Positions 1 to 4,396 of a stretch of 6,948 nucleotides of DNA are shown piece after piece. A model generated the notes under the pieces. That model made no database searches and had not been told where the DNA came from. It saw only the letters and a program-made list of their open reading frames with translations. Where the stretch lies: the NCBI GenBank assembly GCA_025929595.1, contig JAICQA010000141.1, forward strand, positions 1 through 6,948, written 5' to 3'. The DNA comes from Xanthobacteraceae bacterium. GTDB taxonomy: Bacteria; Pseudomonadota; Alphaproteobacteria; Rhizobiales; Xanthobacteraceae. Positions within the stretch are counted from its first letter, which is position 1; each line of letters starts with the position of its first letter. A program made the translations under genes and the position numbers.

Positions 1-570
1 AACATCCGCTCCGAAGACCTCACGCCCGGCGACGATTACGGCATGATGCGCGAAGTGTTGCGCCGCCGCTTCGCGCGCCTCGTGAAGGACGCGCCGCGCT
101 CGGAAGACCCGGATTCGCCTTGGCCCGACGTCGTCATTCTTGACGGAGGGCCCGGCCAGCTGAGCGCGGCGCGCGAAGTAATGGCCGATCTAGGGATCAG
201 CGACCTGTGCCTCGTCGCCATCGCCAAGGGCGCCGACCGCGACGCGGGCCGTGAGACGTTTCACATGCCCGAGCGCCAGCCGTTCCGCATGCCGCCACGC
301 GATCCCGTGCTCTATTTCATCCAGCGCCTGCGCGACGAGGCGCATCGCTTCGCCATCGGCGCACACCGCACGCGCCGCAAGCGCGACATCGCAAGTGGCG
401 GCTTGCAGGAAATTCCCGGCGTCGGCCCCACGCGCAAGCGTGCGCTGCTCCGCCATTTTGGAACGCTGACGGCGATCGAGCGCGCCTCACTGACGGATCT
501 TGAGACGGTTCCCGGCATCAATGCGGCCACCGCAAGGGCCGTATACGACTATTTCCATGCGAATGGCTGA
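1..570 (+). CDS. uvrC: UvrABC system protein C, C-terminal part (5' end outside window)
   Basis: UvrC makes the two incisions of nucleotide excision repair together with UvrB, in the cytoplasm. The 189 visible residues are the C-terminal third of the protein. They start in the conserved SEDLTPGDDYGMM stretch that precedes the RNase H-like nuclease core. The catalytic Asp lies in LDGGPGQL (codon 48, nt 142-144). The conserved KGxxRDAGRE segment follows, then the His of RDEAHRFAI (codon 115, nt 343-345), which by family knowledge belongs to the DDH metal-binding triad. From about codon 132 to the end there is a tandem helix-hairpin-helix DNA-binding region, with IPGVGPTRKRALLRHF and a second hairpin around VPGINAATARAV. 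The frame is intact to TGA at 568-570. The N-terminal GIY-YIG nuclease and UvrB-binding domains lie upstream of the window. The gene is the first of a same-strand run with pgsA, moaD and moaE. Identification is secure. Confidence 0.97.
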   Translation, partial: NIRSEDLTPGDDYGMMREVLRRRFARLVKDAPRSEDPDSPWPDVVILDGGPGQLSAAREVMADLGISDLCLVAIAKGADRDAGRETFHMPERQPFRMPPRDPVLYFIQRLRDEAHRFAIGAHRTRRKRDIASGGLQEIPGVGPTRKRALLRHFGTLTAIERASLTDLETVPGINAATARAVYDYFHANG

Positions 571-605
571 TGACTGCCGCGAAATTGACCGCACGTCGCA
601 TTGAC

Positions 606-624
606 GCCATCGCCCTGCGATGGC
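606..624 (+). terminator. Stem-loop between uvrC and pgsA, terminator-like
   Basis: A perfect 7-bp stem, GCCATCG (606-612) and CGATGGC (618-624), closes a 5-nt loop (CCCTG). It is followed directly by the pyrimidine run TTTCTCT (625-631). It lies 35 nt after the uvrC stop and upstream of the preferred pgsA start. The shape is that of a weak intrinsic terminator or attenuator. The T-run is broken by C, so efficiency is doubtful. If pgsA instead began at 620, the hairpin would bury that start codon. Confidence 0.4.
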
Positions 625-636
625 TTTCTCTGCCCT

Positions 637-642
637 GAAGGG
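637..642 (+). promoter_or_regulatory. Ribosome binding site deciding the pgsA start at 650
   Basis: GAAGGG lies 7 nt before the ATG at 650, a normal Shine-Dalgarno spacing. The upstream in-frame ATG at 620 has no purine-rich site before it and sits in a hairpin. The site partly overlaps a small 4-bp hairpin, GCCC-TGAA-GGGC (632-643), which could modulate access. This supports the shorter protein. Confidence 0.55.
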
Positions 643-649
643 CTCAGAC

Positions 650-1279
650 ATGCAGCGTGCGAACGGCCAGGCAGCAGCGGAAATCGCCAGCGCGCGCGCC
701 GGCCCGCTCTCGCTCCCCAATCTCTTGACCTACGCCCGCATCGCCGCAGTGCCTTTCGTCGCTGCGTGCCTGTTCGGCGTCACGATCTTTGAAGCCGGAC
801 TTTGGCTGCGCTGGGTCGCGCTCGCGATCTTCATTCTCGCGGCGCTCACCGACTGGCTCGATGGCTGGGCCGCGCGTGCTTATGGCGAACAGACCGCGCT
901 CGGCCGCATGCTCGATCCGATCGCGGACAAGCTTCTCGTCGGTGCCTGCCTCCTGATGCTCGCCGCCGACACGACGATCCGCGGCTGGTCGCTCTGGGCC
1001 GCTTTCGTCATTCTGTGCCGCGAAATTCTTGTCTCCGGCCTGCGCGAATTTCTCGCGGAACTGCGCGTGAGCGTGCCGGTGTCGCGGCTCGCGAAATACA
1101 AGACCACGTTGCAGCTTGTCGCCATCGGCTTCCTGCTCGCCGGCCCGGCCGGCGAAGAAATCCTTCCCGGAACGATCCGCATCGGCCTGACCCTTCTTTG
1201 GACCGCAGCCGTCCTCACGCTCTATACCGGCTTCGACTACTTCCGCGCGGGCGTGAAGCATCTCGTCGACGAGCGATGA
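650..1279 (+). CDS. pgsA: CDP-diacylglycerol--glycerol-3-phosphate 3-phosphatidyltransferase
   Basis: This membrane enzyme transfers a phosphatidyl group from CDP-diacylglycerol to glycerol-3-phosphate, giving phosphatidylglycerol phosphate, the first committed step to phosphatidylglycerol and cardiolipin. The CDP-alcohol phosphotransferase motif D-x2-DG-x2-AR-x8-G-x3-D-x3-D is complete, in the stretch beginning TDWLDGWAARAYG and ending LGRMLDPIADK. Its four Asp are residues 68, 71, 89 and 93 when counted from nt 650. Several hydrophobic segments span the protein. The stretch REILVSGLREFLAEL is typical of PgsA rather than of other family members. The start at 650 is preferred because of GAAGGG 7 nt upstream. 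An in-frame ATG at 620 would add 10 unremarkable residues. The product is 209 aa, slightly longer than the usual 180-200. The TGA overlaps the moaD ATG (ATGA, 1276-1279), which suggests translational coupling. Confidence 0.95.
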   Translation: MQRANGQAAAEIASARAGPLSLPNLLTYARIAAVPFVAACLFGVTIFEAGLWLRWVALAIFILAALTDWLDGWAARAYGEQTALGRMLDPIADKLLVGACLLMLAADTTIRGWSLWAAFVILCREILVSGLREFLAELRVSVPVSRLAKYKTTLQLVAIGFLLAGPAGEEILPGTIRIGLTLLWTAAVLTLYTGFDYFRAGVKHLVDER

Positions 1280-1527
1280 AGATCCTCTACTTCGCCTGGA
1301 TTCGCGAACGTGTCGGCAAGGCCGAGGAAGAGTTGAGCCTTCCCGCCACTGTCCAGACCGTCGGCGACCTCGTGCAATGGCTCAAGGGCCACGGCGAGGA
1401 ATATGCCTATGCCTTCGACAACCCGAAGGTCGTTCGTGCGGCCATCGACCGTGTGCATGTGAAACCCGAAGCAAAACTCGCCGGAGCCCGTGAAATCGCG
1501 TTGTTCCCGCCCATGACGGGCGGCTGA
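1276..1527 (+). CDS. moaD: Molybdopterin synthase small subunit (sulfur carrier)
   Basis: MoaD is a ubiquitin-fold sulfur carrier. Its C-terminal Gly is adenylated and thiocarboxylated, then donates sulfur inside the MoaD/MoaE complex to turn precursor Z (cPMP) into molybdopterin. The 83-residue protein has the family size and starts MKILYFAWIRERVG. It ends FPPMTGG, with the required terminal Gly-Gly exposed as the last two residues. The start at 1276 is set by the ATGA overlap with the pgsA stop and by the family N-terminus. The open frame continues far upstream, but only as an out-of-frame shadow of pgsA. moaE follows 19 nt after the stop, so the two synthase subunits would be made together. 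No moaA, moaB or moaC is in view. Confidence 0.96.
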   Translation: MKILYFAWIRERVGKAEEELSLPATVQTVGDLVQWLKGHGEEYAYAFDNPKVVRAAIDRVHVKPEAKLAGAREIALFPPMTGG

Positions 1528-1540
1528 AGCGACGTATAAT
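1513..1540 (+). promoter_or_regulatory. Possible internal promoter for moaE
   Basis: TATAAT at 1535-1540 matches the sigma-70-type -10 consensus perfectly and stands out in GC-rich sequence. ATGACG at 1513-1518 (4 of 6 to TTGACA) lies 16 bp upstream, inside the end of moaD. The predicted +1 would be about 1547, the A of the moaE ATG, so the transcript would be leaderless. This agrees with the absence of a clear Shine-Dalgarno before moaE. It rests on sequence only. Confidence 0.35.
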
Positions 1541-1546
1541 GCCGGC

Positions 1547-2023
1547 ATGAGCGTCCGCATCACCGACCGCGCCTTCGATCCCGCCGCAGAAGCGGCAGCA
1601 CTTTCGCATGGCCGCACCGACATCGGCGCCGTTGTCGCCTTCTCCGGAATCTGCCGTGACAGCGAGGACGGCGAAAAGATCGCCTCGCTCACCCTCGAGC
1701 ACTATCCCGGCATGGCCGAGGCCGAGATTGAGCGGCATGTGCAGGAAGCCGAGCAGCGTTGGCCGCTCCTGGGCGTACGTGTCGTGCATCGTGTCGGCCG
1801 CATCGAGCCAGGCGAAACGATCGTGTTCGTCGCTTGCGCGTCGAAGCACCGCCGCGCCGCGTTCGAAGCTGCCGAATTTCTCATGGACTATCTGAAGACC
1901 CACGCGCCCTTCTGGAAGAAGGTCGAGGCGGCCGGCCAGACAAGCTGGGTCGATGCGAAGGAAAAAGACGACGAAGCCGCCGCGCGCTGGGTGCGCGATC
2001 CGAAGCGCGATGCGGCGGAGTAA
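1547..2023 (+). CDS. moaE: Molybdopterin synthase catalytic subunit
   Basis: MoaE is the large subunit of molybdopterin synthase. It binds cPMP and uses the MoaD thiocarboxylate to build the dithiolene. The 158 residues match the family length. Conserved blocks appear in order: GAVVAFSGICRD (residues 27-38), TLEHYPGMAE (49-58), HRVGRIEPGE (81-90), and the active-site block DYLKTHAPFWKK. In that block K117 and K124 align with the two catalytic lysines of the E. coli enzyme (K119, K126), with the same spacing. The tail is charged and Ala-rich (RWVRDPKRDAAE). The ATG at 1547 has no good Shine-Dalgarno, but a TATAAT lies 6 nt before it. The TAA directly abuts the ilvE stop on the other strand. 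Confidence 0.97.
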   Translation: MSVRITDRAFDPAAEAAALSHGRTDIGAVVAFSGICRDSEDGEKIASLTLEHYPGMAEAEIERHVQEAEQRWPLLGVRVVHRVGRIEPGETIVFVACASKHRRAAFEAAEFLMDYLKTHAPFWKKVEAAGQTSWVDAKEKDDEAAARWVRDPKRDAAE

Positions 2024-2035
2024 TTACGCCGCCGC
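2012..2035. terminator. Inverted repeat centred on the abutting moaE/ilvE stop codons
   Basis: GCGGCGG (2012-2018) pairs perfectly with CCGCCGC (2029-2035). Between them, after one A/G mismatch, lies the self-complementary GTAATTAC. The centre of symmetry falls exactly between TAA (2021-2023, moaE) and TTA (2024-2026, the reverse complement of the ilvE stop). A transcript from either side would form the same GC-rich 7-bp hairpin, so it could act as a bidirectional terminator. There is no T-tract, and the arms are Ala GCG codons, so chance is possible. Confidence 0.4.
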
Positions 2036-2917
2036 CGAGCGCTTCTTCGGCTGCACTTCCGCCGTGTAATCGTCCATCAGCTGCTTCGTGATCGTGCCGG
2101 GCGTGAAGCGCCAGTCGGCGATTTCGCTCACGGGCGTCACTTCCGCTGCCGTGCCGGTGATGAAGCATTCCGTAAACCGCGTCAGCTCCTCCGGCTTGAT
2201 CGCGCGCTCGACCACTTCGATTCCGCGTTTCTTCGCGAGGTCGATCGCCGTGCGGCGCGTGATGCCGTCAAGGAAGCAGTCCGGCGTCGGCGTATGGATC
2301 TTGCCGTCCTTGATGAAGAAGATGTTCGCGCCCGTGCACTCCGCGACGAGCCCGCGCCAGTCGAGCATCAGCGCGTCGGCGTAACCCTTGCGCTCTGCCG
2401 CGTGCTTGGAGATCGTGCAGATCATATAGAGACCCGCCGCCTTCGCCTTGCACGGAATCGTCTTCGGATCCGGACGGCGATACTCGGCGAGATCGAGCCG
2501 CAGACCTTTCAGCCGCTGTGCCGGGTCGAAATAGCTCGGCCACTCCCAGGTCGCGATCGCGAGGTGAATCTTGTTGTTCTGCGCCGACACGCCCATCATC
2601 TCGCTGCCGCGCCATGCGACCGGGCGGACATACGCATCCTTCTGCCCATTCTTTTCGAGCACGAGTTTCTTCGCCGCGTCGATCTCCGCGACCGAATAGG
2701 GAATTTCGTAGTCGAGCATGCGCGCCGAAGCCTTCAGGCGCTCGGAATGCTCGGTGCCCTTGAAAATTTCGCCGCCATAGGCGCGCTCGCCTTCGAACAC
2801 GCAGCTCGCGTAATGCAGACCATGGCTCAGGACATGCAGATTGGCGTCGGCCCACGGCACGAGCTTGCCGTCGTACCAGATGACCCCAGGGCGGTTGTCG
2901 AAGGTCTCGCCGGCCAT
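2024..2917 (-). CDS. ilvE: Branched-chain amino acid aminotransferase (class IV)
   Basis: This PLP enzyme carries out the last step of Ile, Val and Leu synthesis and the first step of their breakdown, exchanging an amino group with 2-oxoglutarate/glutamate. The 297-residue protein is the short alphaproteobacterial form, starting MAGETFDNRPGVIWYDGKLV. Visible class IV features are HGLHYASCVFEGERAY (residues 32-47), the PLP-binding Lys K159 in KAKAAGLY, the conserved Glu E193 in AECTGANIF, and the late GTAAEVTPVSEI block (residues 255-266). The start at 2917 is fixed by a perfect AGGAGG 5 nt upstream. The open frame continues upstream without family similarity. A D-amino acid or 4-amino-4-deoxychorismate activity cannot be fully excluded in class IV, but the fit to IlvE is very good. 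The gene is divergent from the MarR gene and tail-to-tail with moaE. Confidence 0.96.
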   Translation of the reverse strand: MAGETFDNRPGVIWYDGKLVPWADANLHVLSHGLHYASCVFEGERAYGGEIFKGTEHSERLKASARMLDYEIPYSVAEIDAAKKLVLEKNGQKDAYVRPVAWRGSEMMGVSAQNNKIHLAIATWEWPSYFDPAQRLKGLRLDLAEYRRPDPKTIPCKAKAAGLYMICTISKHAAERKGYADALMLDWRGLVAECTGANIFFIKDGKIHTPTPDCFLDGITRRTAIDLAKKRGIEVVERAIKPEELTRFTECFITGTAAEVTPVSEIADWRFTPGTITKQLMDDYTAEVQPKKRSAAA

Positions 2918-2922
2918 TCCAT

Positions 2923-2928
2923 CCTCCT
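2923..2928 (-). promoter_or_regulatory. Consensus Shine-Dalgarno of ilvE
   Basis: On the minus strand AGGAGG lies 5 nt before the ATG at 2917-2915. It is the only perfect ribosome binding site in the window. It decides the ilvE start against the longer open frame that runs back to an ATG at 3139. Confidence 0.85.
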
Positions 2929-2971
2929 GAACACCCGCAGCTTCGCTGCCGGTCCGTTTCCGTCCCGTAGG

Positions 2972-2999
2972 CGGGTTTTGCCTCGATGGGCAAGTCCCG
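2972..2999 (-). other. Stem-loop in the ilvE leader
   Basis: In the predicted ilvE leader, the minus strand reads CGGG-AC-TTGCC-catcga-GGCAA-AA-CCCG. This is a 5-bp apical stem and a 4-bp basal stem separated by a 2x2 mismatch. It lies about 55 nt before the start codon. It has no T-run and no recognised riboswitch consensus. It may be a leader structure or chance pairing. Confidence 0.3.
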
Positions 3000-3092
3000 A
3001 TATGTTTCTGGTAATGAGAGCGCGTCGGGCCGCGCGGCGCAACGATCGAACCGGCAAAGTCGGGTTTGGATCCCGATCCTTTCGCCAAGCCT

Positions 3093-3121
3093 TTGCCCTC
3101 GATAACAAACCAAGCTAGATA
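3093..3121 (+). promoter_or_regulatory. Possible promoter of the MarR-family operon
   Basis: TTGCCC (3093-3098), a 17-bp spacer and TAGATA (3116-3121) make a moderate sigma-70-like pair. The predicted +1 is at about 3128-3129, the A of the MarR gene's ATG, so a leaderless message is possible. No clear Shine-Dalgarno precedes that ATG. The -10 overlaps the left arm of the palindrome. Both hexamers are imperfect, so the call is tentative. Confidence 0.35.
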
Positions 3122-3127
3122 TGTCAA
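3099..3127 (-). promoter_or_regulatory. Predicted ilvE promoter
   Basis: On the minus strand a perfect -35 hexamer TTGACA (3127-3122) is followed, after 17 bp, by TATCGA (3104-3099) as a weak -10. The predicted start of transcription is near 3092, giving a leader of about 175 nt before ilvE. The -35 lies inside the 21-bp palindrome, so a protein bound there would compete with RNA polymerase. Confidence 0.5.
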
Positions 3128-3140
3128 TATGGCTGACATA
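3120..3140. promoter_or_regulatory. 21-bp palindrome, candidate MarR operator
   Basis: TATGTCA (3120-3126) and TGACATA (3134-3140) form perfect 7-bp arms around a 7-bp spacer (ATATGGC). Size and position suit the operators bound by dimeric MarR-family proteins. The site covers the start codon of the MarR gene (3129-3131), touches its candidate -10 and includes the TTGACA of the divergent ilvE promoter. Autorepression and co-control of ilvE are therefore inferred. There is no binding evidence. Confidence 0.6.
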
Positions 3141-3668
3141 AACGTCTCGGCGGTATCGCTCCGCCCATCGGAGCCCTCGAATGAGCGTCAGGCCGGCGGC
3201 CCGGCCTACGATCTCATTGAGCTGCTGTTCTTCGCCTATCGCGACTTCATCGGTGACGCCGACGAGCGGCTCGCCGGGCTCGGCTTCGGGCGCGCGCATC
3301 ATCGCGTGCTGCATTTCGTGAACCGCCACCCCGGCATGCGGGTCGCGGACCTGCTCGACATCCTCAAGATCACCAAGCAGAGCCTTGGGCGCGTCCTACG
3401 CGACCTCGTCGAGCAAGGCTATGTCGTGCAGAAGGCGGGACAGGCCGACCGCCGCCAGCGCCTTCTCCATCTCACCGCCAAGGGCGAAACGCTGGCCCGC
3501 GATCTTGCGCTCGTACAGACGCGCCGCTTCGCCCGCGCGCTGCATGAATACGGTCCCGGCGCGCGCGAGGCGGCCCGCAAGTTCCTCACCGCCATGATCG
3601 ACCCCGCCGCGCGCGAAGAGGTCGAACGGCTGATCGCCCGCGCCGAGCGCGCAGACCCAAAACGATGA
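3129..3668 (+). CDS. MarR-family transcriptional regulator, PetP-like
   Basis: This is a winged-helix DNA-binding protein of 179 residues. The order is an N-terminal dimerisation helix (about 26-50, with ELLFFAYRDF), the GRAHHRVLHFV helix (54-64), the helix-turn-helix with recognition helix near ITKQSLGRVLRDLVEQGYV (81-99), and the wing with the signature DRRQRLLHLTAKGE (107-120). C-terminal helices follow, rich in Ala, Arg and Glu. The phrases AYRDF, FGRAHHRVLHF and DLLDILKITKQSLGRVL resemble the PetP group known next to PetR in Rhodobacter capsulatus. This is recognised from memory, not by a search. The start at 3129 is preferred over an in-frame TTG at 3066, which would add 21 residues unlike the family. 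A palindrome over the start suggests autoregulation. The gene heads an operon with the response regulator (13 nt on) and the kinase. The ligand is unknown. Confidence 0.9.
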   Translation: MADINVSAVSLRPSEPSNERQAGGPAYDLIELLFFAYRDFIGDADERLAGLGFGRAHHRVLHFVNRHPGMRVADLLDILKITKQSLGRVLRDLVEQGYVVQKAGQADRRQRLLHLTAKGETLARDLALVQTRRFARALHEYGPGAREAARKFLTAMIDPAAREEVERLIARAERADPKR

Positions 3669-3685
3669 CCAAGCGAGTTCGATGA
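3665..3685 (+). other. Six-codon mini-ORF bridging the MarR and response regulator genes
   Basis: A tiny frame (MTKRVR, stop TGA) starts with an ATG that overlaps the MarR stop as ATGA (3665-3668). It ends with a TGA that overlaps the response regulator ATG as ATGA (3682-3685). It could pass terminating ribosomes from one gene to the next. It may equally be chance, and no Shine-Dalgarno is evident. Confidence 0.25.
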
Positions 3686-4389
3686 TCAAGACCCGCACGC
3701 CTCCGCCCGACGACGCCCCTCACCTGCTCGTGGTCGACGACGACCGCCGCATTCTCGAATTGCTGTCGCGCTTCCTGGCCGACCACGGCTATCGCATCAC
3801 CACCGCGAACAACGCCGCCGAGGCGCGCGCCCGCCTCGGCGGCTTCGCGTTCGACCTTCTCGTGCTCGACGTGATGATGCCGGGCGAAAGCGGACTCGAT
3901 CTCGCCCGCTCGATCCGCGGCGGGTCGAATGTGCCGATCCTGATGCTGACCGCACGCACCGAGCCCGTCGATCGCATCGCCGGGCTCGAGCTCGGCGCCG
4001 ACGACTACATCGGCAAGCCGTTTGAGCCGCGCGAGCTTCTTCTGCGCATCGGCAACATCCTGCGCCGCACCGAGCAGCCGGCGGCGCGCTCGATCGAGAT
4101 CGCACATTTCGGCGAGTTCGAGTTCCATCTAGGCCGGGGCGAGCTGATCCGCGGCGGCAAGCCCGTTCGCATCACCGACCGCGAACGCGAGATGCTGCGC
4201 GTCCTGGCCGCCCGCTCCGGCGAAACTGTGCCCCGGCAGGCACTTTCCGCGCCGGGCATGAATGCCAGCGAGCGCGCCGTTGACGTCCAGATCAACCGCC
4301 TGCGCCGCAAGATCGAACGCGACCCGACCGATCCCGTTTTTCTGCGCACCGTGCGCGGCATCGGCTACCAATTGATCGCAACGCCGTGA
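3682..4389 (+). CDS. OmpR-family response regulator, PetR-like
   Basis: This is a two-component response regulator of 235 residues, cytoplasmic, with a receiver domain and a winged-helix DNA-binding domain. In the receiver, the acidic pocket is at D19-D21, the phospho-acceptor Asp is D63 in VLDVMMPG, the switch Thr is T90 in MLTAR, and the conserved Lys is K112 in YIGKPF. All are present, so phosphorylation should work. The effector domain from about 140 ends with ERAVDVQINRLRRKIERDP and the VRGIGYQL hairpin typical of OmpR/PhoB proteins. It resembles R. capsulatus PetR, which is known to be needed for growth there, but its targets here cannot be read from the sequence. It lies 13 nt after the MarR gene and 7 nt before the kinase, its likely partner. 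No strong Shine-Dalgarno is seen, so coupling to upstream translation is plausible. Confidence 0.95.
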   Translation: MIKTRTPPPDDAPHLLVVDDDRRILELLSRFLADHGYRITTANNAAEARARLGGFAFDLLVLDVMMPGESGLDLARSIRGGSNVPILMLTARTEPVDRIAGLELGADDYIGKPFEPRELLLRIGNILRRTEQPAARSIEIAHFGEFEFHLGRGELIRGGKPVRITDREREMLRVLAARSGETVPRQALSAPGMNASERAVDVQINRLRRKIERDPTDPVFLRTVRGIGYQLIATP

Positions 4390-4396
4390 GACGGCG

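Noticed and set aside
584..605. Two ATTGAC direct repeats (584-589 and 600-605), considered as -35 boxes for pgsA.
   Set aside because: No acceptable -10 hexamer lies 16-18 bp downstream of either one.
644..1261. Antisense open frame over pgsA (205 codons).
   Set aside because: Composition is that of a shadow frame, and pgsA on the plus strand has a complete catalytic motif.
1507..1523. Hairpin CCGCCC-ATGAC-GGGCGG at the end of moaD as a terminator.
   Set aside because: It is explained by the conserved C-terminal codons (PPMTGG) and has no T-run; moaE follows immediately.
3066..3128. A TTG start that would lengthen the MarR protein by 21 residues.
   Set aside because: No ribosome site, non-family sequence, and it would read through the promoter region; ATG 3129 fits the family N-terminus.
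2918..3139. An N-terminal extension of ilvE from an ATG at 3139, with a hydrophobic start (MSAILTYLAWFVIEG).
   Set aside because: It starts inside the palindrome upstream of the predicted transcription start and lacks IlvE similarity, whereas AGGAGG marks the ATG at 2917. It also has no stop after a short leader, so it is not an attenuation peptide.
2268..3329. A minus-strand open frame of 353 codons across ilvE and the MarR gene.
   Set aside because: Out of frame with ilvE, crosses the divergent promoter region, and its Arg-rich sequence has no family features; it is typical of GC-rich shadow frames.
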